DNA from: Paenibacillus algorifonticola
GTDB lineage: Bacteria > Bacillota > Bacilli > Paenibacillales > Paenibacillaceae
Reading direction: 5' to 3'
Length of the DNA: 64,000 nucleotides
Assembly (NCBI RefSeq): GCF_000971975.1
Contig: NZ_LAQO01000008.1
Location: 1 to 64,000, forward strand
The notes below the pieces were generated by a model. It ran no database searches. It was given only the letters and a program-made list of their open reading frames with translations, and was not told the origin of the DNA. The position numbers and the translations under genes are program-made. How positions within the stretch are numbered: position 1 is the first letter of the stretch; the number at the start of each line of letters is the position of its first letter. Below, piece by piece: positions 54,301 to 62,809 of this stretch.

Positions 54301-54545
54301 TGTATGAGCAGATCCAGCATCGTTCTATAGAGATGAAAGCTTATATAGAGGAAATGAGAAGGGCTAAGACATTATATAATAAGCCAGATCAAATACTGTC
54401 CAGTTTCATTCACCTTAGCTTGAATAGATTGATAGGTATTAACCAGAGCTTGGAGGAAAAAATCATGACTTTTGCCTGCCATACTCTACATAATCTAAGC
54501 TATGTCAAGAAAGAGAAGGGCTTAAAAATTCATGTTGAAATTTAA
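51390..54545 (+). CDS. lanB: Class I lanthipeptide dehydratase LanB
   Basis: This 1051-residue cytosolic or membrane-associated enzyme dehydrates Ser and Thr of the precursor using glutamyl-tRNA. The N-terminal glutamylation domain begins with PLDLFMIRTPLFP and contains MSTRATPFGLFSGV, a LanB hallmark. The C-terminal elimination domain (SpaB_C type, about 760-1040) has YPPGSEWMYFKIYG and DSFFFMRYADPRTHVRLRF. Length is that of a full, single-chain LanB. GGAGG lies ten bases upstream of the ATG. It overlaps lanC by 14 bases. Confidence 0.96.
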   Translation: MQKDSRDKYVPLDLFMIRTPLFPVDHIKAYFNSEQDIAQNLEEILNCPEILEAIAIASPSLYKSLLKPDKNDRQQQQMIGSLFKYMNRMSTRATPFGLFSGVDIGVFGSENTIQVGNVEQHAKRARPDMQWLLRIIKNIEEDHNIVKELDVRFNQTAYKIGDRIKIPFITSYGDYTDSNKDFTYASVNWNEIVDFVSKQTYEPINMTELNQIIHNRYNQVDRKTVENFTFGLFKNEFLLSTLRPPLTDENAFDYLIEKIRRIKELHFLYERLLVIRHSIHTYNQQKIGEGLSIYETTVTLMNQLAEVKTPLQIDLKSSLNHNMLNESIKGELSQAADILLKLSPQTSWYKHLSKYHEEFIEAYGVAREVPLCELLDEDIGLGAPPTYENPKSDYVLHNNYEEEIVYSRKLMNYAQEAILKREELQLTDAIVDDLKVSYEDDFLSPPDSMELYFSIISPEQDASDYELIMGPNPGSAGAGKSFGRFLDMIDPAVTDQLKKSVKEHPNKIFAEVVYLPRHSKAINVVMTRNLTKHQIVIGTSSNNRFEEISLDDLVVGSYGYRFYLKSRKLNKEIVPVTNHMLNFTSGTPNLYRFLCELGISQYKNWRGFYWGMLSRQPYLPRVRYGKIVFSPATWNVDRKIIAFASNHTEQDKVTMLRQWREQYQVPQFIYLTEADNRIMYDLSSEFHLKQLVSEVSKLPENGYLVLTEIESQFSNFITKSEDERPYYMEAVFPLSRKIHINAQDKYIQNEKEALEAYSTVTDTIRVYPPGSEWMYFKIYGMKSRADEWVGTELLKFIDEMQGIAFDSFFFMRYADPRTHVRLRFKGKQELLINKLFPAFHDWIENLRSRGIATKYSLDSYEPEIERYGGPFLVSRAEELFSADSRFVANCINHAQKKDTILSIENIGVINVISYVAAFYPHFEDQLNWLNRMTSIKKYTKEFREQRSFYMKMGNDSDNWRNLRTLNEGEFLYEQIQHRSIEMKAYIEEMRRAKTLYNKPDQILSSFIHLSLNRLIGINQSLEEKIMTFACHTLHNLSYVKKEKGLKIHVEI

Positions 54546-55854
54546 AGAGGCCAATTTGCAGATGAATATAAACCAAATCGACAAAATCCAAACAATTATT
54601 AACCATTTAAAGCAAACATATGGAAACGTTGACAAGGTTATGGACTTTTATGAGGAGCAAAGATTTAGTCAAGCGGATCTTTGCTCACTTGCTGTCGGAC
54701 TGCCGGGGTTAATTATATTAACGGTGGAGCTAGGCAAGCTGTTTCCTGAAGAGAACTGGCAGGAAGTCGGGCACGAATATGTGCGCAGGCTGCAAACATT
54801 GATTAACGATGGCAATGTTTATTCTTTATCATTATGGTCGGGACTTACAGGCATCGCTGTAAGCACAGAATTGTTGGCATGTACAAATAAAAAATATTTG
54901 AAGATGAAGGAAGCTTTGCACAGTTTTATTTTATTCAATCTGCCGCAAGAGATTGAACGGGCAACCGAAAATTTACACGGCAACGTAGAAATGCTGGACT
55001 ACGACTGCATGGAGGGTCTAGCAGGAATTGGGCGATACTTGCTTCAGTTTGACGATGAAGAGAGTGTTTCCAGTACGAAGGCTATCTTAGACTATCTAGT
55101 TGCATTGAGCAGTGAATTCGATAGGCACGGAGAATTTGTTCCAAGCTGGTATATCCCCCAATCCAATCAATTTCTAGAAGCGGAGAAGGTAAAGTATGAA
55201 CAAGGGAACTTCAACTTGGGCATTTCCCATGGGATTGCAGGACCGCTTTCGTTGCTAAGCTCTGCCTATACAAAAGGGATTAGAGTCGAGGGACAGCTTG
55301 AGGCTATTGAAAATATAGTTGCCTTTTTTAAACGGTGGGTACAGCACGACGATTATGGAATTGTATGGCCTGATCGAGTATCGTTGGAAGAGTACACTGC
55401 GGGTACTAAGAGCGGGGTAACAGTTAATAACGAATCCTGGTGCTACGGCATTCCCGGGATTAGTCACGCTTTATCTTTGGCAGCAAACGCGCTCAACGAT
55501 GTCTCTTGCGAGACTTTGGGCATCCGTGCTTGTAATGAAATGATGAAGCGGCCAATTGACATTTGGTCTATTAAATCGCCAACGTTCTGTCATGGATTTG
55601 CTGGGTTATTATATCTGTTGCATAAGTTTCATCTTAAGCATAGAGCGGATTGGGACAGGAAACCGCTCTATGACACGTTGGAAGCTATACTGAGTGAGTA
55701 CGATCCAGAGTTAGCTTTTGGATTTCACGATTATGATCATGGGAAGATTCAGAATCCAGGGCTTCTTGTCGGGACAGCAGGAATTGTACTCGCGCTGATA
55801 AGCATATTGAAACATCAGGATTATGAATGGGACTATATATTCCTTATTTCATAA
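54532..55854 (+). CDS. lanC: Lanthionine cyclase LanC
   Basis: This 440-residue zinc enzyme adds Cys thiols to dehydro residues to form lanthionine rings. The zinc ligands are Cys304 (SWCYG), Cys353 and His354 (FCHGF); His233 in SHGIAG is the catalytic-region histidine. The start at 54532 overlaps lanB; an in-frame ATG at 54562 after AAAGAGG is an alternative. Length is normal for LanC. Confidence 0.96.
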   Translation: MLKFKEANLQMNINQIDKIQTIINHLKQTYGNVDKVMDFYEEQRFSQADLCSLAVGLPGLIILTVELGKLFPEENWQEVGHEYVRRLQTLINDGNVYSLSLWSGLTGIAVSTELLACTNKKYLKMKEALHSFILFNLPQEIERATENLHGNVEMLDYDCMEGLAGIGRYLLQFDDEESVSSTKAILDYLVALSSEFDRHGEFVPSWYIPQSNQFLEAEKVKYEQGNFNLGISHGIAGPLSLLSSAYTKGIRVEGQLEAIENIVAFFKRWVQHDDYGIVWPDRVSLEEYTAGTKSGVTVNNESWCYGIPGISHALSLAANALNDVSCETLGIRACNEMMKRPIDIWSIKSPTFCHGFAGLLYLLHKFHLKHRADWDRKPLYDTLEAILSEYDPELAFGFHDYDHGKIQNPGLLVGTAGIVLALISILKHQDYEWDYIFLIS

Positions 55855-55874
55855 CGGTTAAAGAAGGTGAAAAA

Positions 55875-57704
55875 TTGGACGGAAATATTAATTATAAGAC
55901 GATACTGCATACGTTTTCTTATTGGCCCAAATTATTAATTCTATATTATAAAACGAATAAGATTTACTTCATTGGAATAATTATTCTCACTTTGCTACAG
56001 GGTGTTAGCCCGGTCATTTCGCTATATCTGACTCAATTATTCGTGAATACGATTGTAACAACGAAAGACAGCAGCATTGAAGGGGTTTTAATCGTATTTT
56101 TATTTTTCGTCGGATTTGTTGTCGTACGGGATATACTGGGGCTTATCCGCGAATATATAGAGGGGCTTTTTCAGACGTTATTGTCCAATCATATGAATAT
56201 GCTTGTGTTGACAAAGGCCAGCACGTTGGAGCAAGAGGATTTCGAGAACGTCGAAGTACAGGATCAGCTTAAACGCGCTCAACAAGAAACCAGCTTTCGT
56301 CCTTACCAAATTTTCCAACAAATATTAGCTTTTATAACTAGCATCACTACGTTAATTTCTTCCGTTATTTTCTTATTTCAGTGGAATTGGTGGATGAGTT
56401 TGCTTTTGCTTCTAACACCATTTATTTCAATCCCATCCTATATGAAACTAAGTAACTCTGAATTTGTACTCCATTGGCAGCGTGCGCCAAGGAACAGGAT
56501 GAGTTGGTACTATACGCATCTATTGACTCACGACAAAGCCTTTAAAGAAGTAAAGCTGTTTGGGGTTGCCGACTATCTCTTACACAAGTTTGAAGGGATT
56601 GTGGAAGGCTTCTATAAGGAAGACAAAAATTTGGCTAAGAAGAGACTCCAGCTCACGTTAGTATTTAGAACGCTGAACTTAATCTTAATGGGTTTCGCAA
56701 TCTTTATGGTAGCTAAAGCTACAATGCTGAAACAGCTCTTAGTGGGCAGTTTTATTAGTTACATTCAGGCGATTACGCTTACGCAATCGAACTCGCAGCA
56801 TTTGGCTCAGAGCCTAGTCGGATTATGTCAGCACAACCTCTATATCGAACAACTCTTTCATTTTTTAAATATGCAAGCAGCACAACCACAACCAAATTCC
56901 CATGAAGGAAAAGGAATCGAACTTATTAAAATCGAGTCAATAGAATTTAAAAACGTTTCATTCACCTACCCTGGCACAGACAGATATGCATTGAAGGGTA
57001 TTAATTTGTTTTTGAAGAGAGGCGATGCCATTGCGATAGTCGGTAAAAATGGTTCCGGAAAATCAACCCTGATAAAGCTTATTGCTCAATTGTATAAGGA
57101 CTATGAGGGTGAAATTTTAATTAACGATATTAATATCCATGATTATACGACGGAGTCCATTCGAAGCAACATCGGCGTAGTCTTTCAAGATTTTATGCAA
57201 TACGAAATGCCGGTACGAGAAAATATCGGTATCAGCGATTATCAAAACATGGATAATGATGACAAAATATATGAATCTGCATTTAAATCGGGAATATCGG
57301 ATTTAGTTAAAGCATTGCCCGCTCAAATCAATACGCAGCTAGGGAAGTGGTTTCCTGACGGGATTCAGCTCTCTGGCGGCCAATGGCAGAGAATAGCTAT
57401 CGCTAGAGCATTCTTTAAGGATGGGAGTATCTTTGTGTTAGACGAGCCGAGCGCTGCGCTTGATCCCGAATCCGAAAAGGAAGTTTTTGAAAAGTTCACC
57501 AAACTGATCGATGACAAGATTGGGATCTTTATTACACATCGTTATACATCCACCAGATTTGCCGATCGCATTATTTATATGGAAGATGGTGAACTAAACG
57601 CGATTGGGACCCATCAAGAATTAATGCATGTATGTAATGAATATCGATATCTATATAATCTGCAAATTGAATCTTTTCAAGAACCGGCAGCTGTAAATAC
57701 ATAA
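55875..57704 (+). CDS. lanT: Lanthipeptide ABC exporter LanT (NisT-type)
   Basis: This 609-residue half-transporter has an N-terminal six-helix membrane domain and a C-terminal ATPase with Walker A GKNGSGKST, signature LSGGQWQR, Walker B IFVLDEPSAALD and the His of THRYT. There is no C39 peptidase domain, so the leader is removed by a separate protease (LanP). I chose TTG at 55875 with AGAAGGTG upstream, 20 bases after lanC stops. Confidence 0.93.
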   Translation: MDGNINYKTILHTFSYWPKLLILYYKTNKIYFIGIIILTLLQGVSPVISLYLTQLFVNTIVTTKDSSIEGVLIVFLFFVGFVVVRDILGLIREYIEGLFQTLLSNHMNMLVLTKASTLEQEDFENVEVQDQLKRAQQETSFRPYQIFQQILAFITSITTLISSVIFLFQWNWWMSLLLLLTPFISIPSYMKLSNSEFVLHWQRAPRNRMSWYYTHLLTHDKAFKEVKLFGVADYLLHKFEGIVEGFYKEDKNLAKKRLQLTLVFRTLNLILMGFAIFMVAKATMLKQLLVGSFISYIQAITLTQSNSQHLAQSLVGLCQHNLYIEQLFHFLNMQAAQPQPNSHEGKGIELIKIESIEFKNVSFTYPGTDRYALKGINLFLKRGDAIAIVGKNGSGKSTLIKLIAQLYKDYEGEILINDINIHDYTTESIRSNIGVVFQDFMQYEMPVRENIGISDYQNMDNDDKIYESAFKSGISDLVKALPAQINTQLGKWFPDGIQLSGGQWQRIAIARAFFKDGSIFVLDEPSAALDPESEKEVFEKFTKLIDDKIGIFITHRYTSTRFADRIIYMEDGELNAIGTHQELMHVCNEYRYLYNLQIESFQEPAAVNT

Positions 57705-57722
57705 GGGATATGGAGGAAGAAA

Positions 57723-57863
57723 ATGTTAGCGCTATTGAGAGAACTGTTAGAAAGTCTTATTAGAATTGGCTCGATCAGATTGTCGCTCCTAATCTTAGTG
57801 CTTTTAGGCGTAATCACGGGAATAACGATGATTTTAAAAAAAAAAAAGAAAAGCGAGGAGTAA
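57723..57863 (+). CDS. 46-residue membrane peptide in the lanthipeptide operon
   Basis: A short frame follows lanT by 18 bases with GGAGG six bases before its ATG. The product has an amphipathic start (LLRELLESLIRIG), one membrane helix (LSLLILVLLGVITGITMI) and a Lys-rich end (KKKKKSEE). Codons 38-42 fall in a run of 12 A, which could allow slippage. Its place suggests an immunity or accessory peptide, but I recognise no family. Confidence 0.7.
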   Translation: MLALLRELLESLIRIGSIRLSLLILVLLGVITGITMILKKKKKSEE

Positions 57864-57926
57864 ACTAATATCTTCTTAAGTTGAAATCATATGTTATTTG
57901 CTGCAGCACTAAGGAGGTACAAAAAT

Positions 57927-59153
57927 ATGGGATTATTTGAGCGCTCCAATAAGAAATATTTAGATGAGGGCAGCTGGGTTAGAAGAAATACCGTTCGACT
58001 TCCTGAACCTGAAGGATGCACGGACTCCGATTTTGAGCCTATCCGTCAGTATATCGGCGATAAGCGAATCGTATGGCTTGGAGAGAACAGCCATGGCATA
58101 TCTCAGACTAATACATTGAAATCGAAACTTATTTCATTTCTTTACACTGAGATGAATTTTAAAGTAATTGCCTTTGAGAGCGGTTTAAGTGAGTGTTACA
58201 GTGTCAATGGTATGAAGAATCAGCTTAGCTCTGAGGAAATCATGCAGCAATCTATTTTTTCGCTATGGAGAACGAAAGAGACGTTGCCATTATTCGAGTT
58301 GATCAAGTCGACAGATTTAAGCTTGACGGGGATTGATTTTCAACCTTCTTCAAAAGTCAATCCATTAAGAGAAATGCTGCAAACGCAAGGAGAATTAGAA
58401 AAAGCAACTATAGAGGAATTGAATCTACTGGCTGAATATTCTGTTCAATGGTACGCCCGAATTGGGGAGTTTCGAGCAAAACGAAAAAGAATACCGAAAG
58501 AGATTCTTGCAGAATATGAAGACAGTAAAACCGAGAAATTGAGAACCATTAAACAGTTAAGAAGCGAATTGTTATCTCGTCCGAGAAACCAGGTATTGTT
58601 GGTGTTGGATCGTTACCTTGAAAATACAGCAGTATTCTTAAATAGTATTGCGCTTAGTTCTAGAGAGTATGCAAAACGCAGGGATCAAATGATGGCTGAC
58701 AATCTGGAATGGCTTCTTACTGTCCTATATCCTTGTGAAAAAGTGATTGTGTGGGCGCATAACGCTCATATTTTCAAAAATTTTAAATCATTCACAGGAT
58801 ACAGGCCTATGGGATCGCTGGTTTCAAAACGAATAGTCGAAGACTCTTATTATGTAGGGTTATTTATGTACCAAGGGACGGCAGCTTTGAATCATGGGAG
58901 CGATTATACACTTATCAAGCCACGCAAGAAGAGCTTGGAAGATTATATGAACCATCAAGAGGCGGAAGTCGGTTTAATAGATTTTAGCCAGGTTGAAGTA
59001 AAGCCTGAGAACAAGTGGATCAGCCGAAGAACGATCATATTAGAGTCAGGAAGCTTTGAACGTTTAATTGTGCCAAATAAGCAGTTGGATGGGATCTTCT
59101 TTATTAAGAATGTTTCACCTCCAAATTATTTATATAATTCGAAGGAGAAATAA
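57927..59153 (+). CDS. Erythromycin-esterase-family protein in the lanthipeptide cluster
   Basis: This 408-residue protein has the family's conserved residues: Glu53 and His56 in WLGENSHG, Glu84 in IAFESG, RRDQMMADNLEWL (251-263), and His278 and His281 in WAHNAHI. EreA/EreB hydrolyse macrolide lactones; other members have unrelated roles. AAGGAGG nine bases upstream fixes the ATG at 57927. It lies between the small membrane peptide and lanP. Function in a lanthipeptide cluster is unknown; tailoring, cyclisation or self-protection are possibilities. Confidence 0.88.
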   Translation: MGLFERSNKKYLDEGSWVRRNTVRLPEPEGCTDSDFEPIRQYIGDKRIVWLGENSHGISQTNTLKSKLISFLYTEMNFKVIAFESGLSECYSVNGMKNQLSSEEIMQQSIFSLWRTKETLPLFELIKSTDLSLTGIDFQPSSKVNPLREMLQTQGELEKATIEELNLLAEYSVQWYARIGEFRAKRKRIPKEILAEYEDSKTEKLRTIKQLRSELLSRPRNQVLLVLDRYLENTAVFLNSIALSSREYAKRRDQMMADNLEWLLTVLYPCEKVIVWAHNAHIFKNFKSFTGYRPMGSLVSKRIVEDSYYVGLFMYQGTAALNHGSDYTLIKPRKKSLEDYMNHQEAEVGLIDFSQVEVKPENKWISRRTIILESGSFERLIVPNKQLDGIFFIKNVSPPNYLYNSKEK

Positions 59154-59154
59154 A

Positions 59155-60594
59155 ATGAAACAAATAACGTCCAGACTATTAAAATCTCTTATTATTACAG
59201 CAATATTGTTATTAACGCTCACGAACAACAATCTTTTATCGGCGAATGGTACTGATACGACTGGGCAGCCGGTAACGTCCCATGAACTCATTGTTGTTAA
59301 GGATAAGTCCTTTGTGAATTTATTAATCAAATTTATATCCAATAAATATCCGGATTTGAAGCTCGATTACATAAAAGAAATAGGAGTCATTCAAATTGAA
59401 CATCCTCAAGAAGAAGTCTTAGAAAATGCAAGCAAGTATATTCATAAAAAATTTAAACGATTTATCGTTCAAGAATCGGAAGTTATAAACCCACTCGATT
59501 TAGATGCAGTGCTAGCTGCTCAATTTGCGACTAATGCTGAATCAAACGGAATGCCTAATTTCCAAAATGATCCTAACGTATATTCTTACTGGCAGTGGGG
59601 CGTTAATTATGTTACAGAAAATAAGAAAAGCTATTCTATAACTAAAGGCAGCCATGATGTTAGCGTAGCAATTTTGGATAGCGGAATAGATTTGAACCAT
59701 CCGGATCTGGCAGACAATATTATTTCACCTGGACAATCATTTGTACCAGGAGAACTGACTGCTATGGATTACAACGGTCATGGAACTAAGGTGGCTGGCA
59801 TTATAGCTGCGAATGGAAATCTAACAGGTATTGGCCCTGAAATTGGAATTGTACCCTATAAAGTATTTAGCCGCGAGGGCGGAAGAGCCTTTTGGATGAT
59901 CCAAGCGATGGTGAAAGCAGCAAACGACGGACATGAGGTGCTTAATATTAGTTCGGGGATCTATCAGACTTACAGCGAAAAATCAGGAGGCGCCGTTGTG
60001 GAAGCTTTCCAGCGAGCGATTGACTATACGAATAATAAAGGTAGTGTAATCGTAAACTCAGCCGGTAACGAAGGAGTTGATATTGACCAAATTATTCCAA
60101 CAGGAGAAGATGGAGGAGGCGTTATTCGGTTGCCTTCTGTTTTTTCAAAAGTAATAACTGTAGGTGCTTCAACATTAGAACGAATGCCAGCTCCTTATTC
60201 GAATTATGGCGAAAAAGTTGATTTCTACGCACCAGGAGGAAGTTACGGTCCGATTGCGCATGAAGATGAATTTGATTTCAGTTTTCTTCTATTAACCACA
60301 TATCCAACTTATTTGGAGCAGTCAACTATTGCACAATTGATCAGCTTGCCGAAAGGGTATGATCTGGATATTGGTACAAGTTTGGCAACTCCCGCTGTTT
60401 CAGCTACATATGCCTTGGTTATTCATAAACTTAAAGAGAATAAGCTGAACAAGGCGCCTGAAGAAATATCTAGCATGCTTAGGGAAATGGCAACTCAACT
60501 ATCTGTAAATGATCCCGCAGGCAGAACGGTCGGAATGGTGAATGCTTTTAAGGCGCTGCAGTATGTTGAGAATGAAAGCATGCCTCTTAAATGA
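59155..60594 (+). CDS. lanP: Subtilisin-family leader peptidase LanP
   Basis: This 479-residue secreted serine protease (S8) has a signal peptide, a prodomain-like region to about 150, and the triad Asp in VAILDSGID, His in NGHGTKVAG and Ser in GTSLATPAV; the oxyanion Asn is in SAGNEG. There is no LPxTG anchor. It probably cuts the modified precursor outside the cell, perhaps after Arg26. AAGGAG seven bases upstream fixes the ATG at 59155. Confidence 0.93.
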   Translation: MKQITSRLLKSLIITAILLLTLTNNNLLSANGTDTTGQPVTSHELIVVKDKSFVNLLIKFISNKYPDLKLDYIKEIGVIQIEHPQEEVLENASKYIHKKFKRFIVQESEVINPLDLDAVLAAQFATNAESNGMPNFQNDPNVYSYWQWGVNYVTENKKSYSITKGSHDVSVAILDSGIDLNHPDLADNIISPGQSFVPGELTAMDYNGHGTKVAGIIAANGNLTGIGPEIGIVPYKVFSREGGRAFWMIQAMVKAANDGHEVLNISSGIYQTYSEKSGGAVVEAFQRAIDYTNNKGSVIVNSAGNEGVDIDQIIPTGEDGGGVIRLPSVFSKVITVGASTLERMPAPYSNYGEKVDFYAPGGSYGPIAHEDEFDFSFLLLTTYPTYLEQSTIAQLISLPKGYDLDIGTSLATPAVSATYALVIHKLKENKLNKAPEEISSMLREMATQLSVNDPAGRTVGMVNAFKALQYVENESMPLK

Positions 60595-60611
60595 AAATAG
60601 CATCTGGAAAA

Positions 60612-60642
60612 CGTTCCTATCCTTTTTATAGAGGTAGGAACG
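60612..60642 (+). terminator. Hairpin at the end of the lanthipeptide operon
   Basis: CGTTCCTAtCCT and AGGTAGGAACG pair over 11 positions with one bulge around an eight-base loop, 17 bases after the lanP stop. No T run follows. Confidence 0.6.
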
Positions 60643-60679
60643 CACGGCAAATTCAAGAAGAAACATTTAAGTGGATTTA

Positions 60680-61712
60680 AACAAATCTTTGTTGAAATAT
60701 AGGTGCAAGTACACTCGGCGCTCGCCTTCTATCACATCGCCTATATAGGACCATATTTGTGTATATTTCCAAGTGATGACAGTCGATTGCGCATATTAAT
60801 TGTAGTCCGGATGAAAGTTCTCCCATTTTTGAAGCTGAGGTTTAGCGGCCTCCAATTCCGATTGTACATATTTGAGCGTTACTTTCACTCCGATGAGAAA
60901 CTTCAGATGGTGCTGACACATGGCATTGATGTTCGCTTCACTGTAATTACCGCGATCCATGACCAGCTTGATCTTCTTGTAGGCGAAGAAGTCCATGTCA
61001 GCAAGCAGATTTTTTGTGGTTTTCACAACCTAAATATTCCCAGTAACCTTGCGCTAGTAAAATGGCAAATTCGATTGCTCACCAAACAATAGCGCCAGAT
61101 TCATTTGCGGTAGCGGATCTGTTCCTTGTTCTTTCCGTATTTGACTTGCTTCAAGCATTCCGGGTACTCGATAGGGTGGTCGCATCGTAAGCCCAGTACT
61201 CTTTTCCGCCCGCCGCCTGCCTTGTTGTAGCCGAAAAAAATTGTCTCCGTGCTTCTTCTGTAATCGAAGCAAAAAAAATCGTTGCTGAGCTGGGAAGGAA
61301 TACCCTTGCCGTAAGGAAGCTGATGTGTCAGAGCGTACTTCGAAAAACGCAGCAACGGATTATGATCTTCCAGAATCAGAAAAAAGGCGATCGATAGAAG
61401 TTGCTTGTACTGACTAGGAAAACATTGCTTCAAGTCTGCTGTGATGCCCAGCTTCTCGCCGATGGCGCTGAGCAAATAGGCCGCGCCGACGTATAAGCGC
61501 TTCGTTTCTACCACGGGAACTGGACCGCGCTTCAAGGGGTGCTCTGGTGTAGCTAACCGCTTTGACGGAATCAATTCGCCAGTTAGCGGATCCAGTTTAT
61601 CGATGCAAATTCGCCGGCTGCGTGATTGCTGTTTCGTTTTGTCCCAGAAGTTTTCGGGCTCATAAACGTATGTAATCCCATTTTTCTTACTTTTCAGATA
61701 GATGAGCGGCAT
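60680..61712 (-). pseudogene. Degenerate IS1634-family transposase (right copy)
   Basis: The frame from 61712 begins MPLIYLKSKKNGITYVYEPE and continues RSRRICIDKLDPLTGELIPSKR and KRGPVPVVETKRLYVGAAYLL. It is frameshifted near 61120 (QDPLPQMN moves to another frame) and again before LLADMDFFAYKKIKLVMDRG. A stop interrupts it after HPDYN, and similarity runs to about 60680. It lies on the same strand as the left copy. Confidence 0.85.
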
Positions 61713-62089
61713 ATAACCTTCCCATTCCACGTTATAATTATAAATATTAAAAAATCGCGACATTACAAGGTTTTTTCGCATTTTTTTTATAATTTCACGG
61801 TAATATAGGGTTTTTACAAAATCTACATAAATCTCATTTCTATCCGCATGAAAAATAGTTACAAATGAGTTACTTCGGCTCTCGAAATGAAGCATTTCAC
61901 CTTAAAATTGCTATTTTAGACATGCCTGCAAACGCTCTTCTTCTAAAATAAAAGAGAAGCACCCCCAATTTCCAGCGAAATAGGAATGCTTATTCGTAGC
62001 TGCATCTATATATTAAGCTGCCAACTGCTCCGATTTCTACAAAACTATACGCAGTAAAAAGCGGGCGGGTTTAAAAATATCATTTTTTA
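61713..62089. other. Intergenic region right of the island
   Basis: The first 80 bases resemble the sequence upstream of the left transposase remnant (ATTACAAGG and TATAATTTC) and are probably the end of the element. The rest is AT-rich with a weak hairpin near 61960-61993. I see no gene in it. Confidence 0.5.
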
Positions 62090-62746
62090 CTATTTAATCG
62101 CTAAGCTGCTTTTTTGCACCGTAGATAACCACTCGCGGGCGAGCAGCTCATGCCCGGCCGCTGTCGGATGAACGCCATCCCACAGCCAGTAGGCCGCGCC
62201 GGTCACTTCGCTCGCTTTGTCGAATACATGCTGCACGCGTACAAGAACGGCATCATACTCTGCTGCTAGAGCAGCTGTTTTTTCCTGATATCCCTTAATG
62301 ATTTGCTGCCACTCGTCCCAACGCTCCACCGTCGCGCCTGTTTTCAGGATAAAAGGCTCGACAAGAACGAACCCCGTCTGCGGCAGCACCTCGGCTGTTT
62401 CCTCCAGCAAATGCCGGTAAGCACGCTCGAAACGATCCGTTGCGCCGCTCGCTTCTCCAGACATCGTGCGCCACGCATCATTGACGCCAATCAAAATACT
62501 GAGCACATCCGGCTTCAAGCTGAGGGCATCCTCGTTCCATCTGGCGTACAAATCAGAGACACGATTGCCGCTAATACCCTTATTAATGAAATGGGGAGCT
62601 TTCTCCGCCAATTCATAGCCAAGGCGTGAGGCAATTAAATACGGATAGCTATGGCCTAAAATATGATTTAAATCATCATTGCGCCCTCGCGAACCATCTG
62701 TAATGGAATCCCCTTGAAATAAAACGGTCAATTGCTGCTCGCTCAT
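62090..62746 (-). CDS. SGNH/GDSL-family hydrolase
   Basis: This 218-residue cytosolic esterase-like enzyme has all four blocks: FQGDSITDG with nucleophile Ser14, GISGN, IGVND, and DGVHPT with the catalytic Asp and His. Such enzymes deacetylate sugars or hydrolyse lipids; the absence of a signal peptide suggests cytosolic deacetylation of an imported saccharide. No substrate can be given. Confidence 0.92.
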   Translation of the reverse strand: MSEQQLTVLFQGDSITDGSRGRNDDLNHILGHSYPYLIASRLGYELAEKAPHFINKGISGNRVSDLYARWNEDALSLKPDVLSILIGVNDAWRTMSGEASGATDRFERAYRHLLEETAEVLPQTGFVLVEPFILKTGATVERWDEWQQIIKGYQEKTAALAAEYDAVLVRVQHVFDKASEVTGAAYWLWDGVHPTAAGHELLAREWLSTVQKSSLAIK

Positions 62747-62809
62747 CTCGTCCCAGCTCCTTAATAATGGATAAATGATGATGAATGTTCGGCTGATTTG
62801 CTATTTGGC

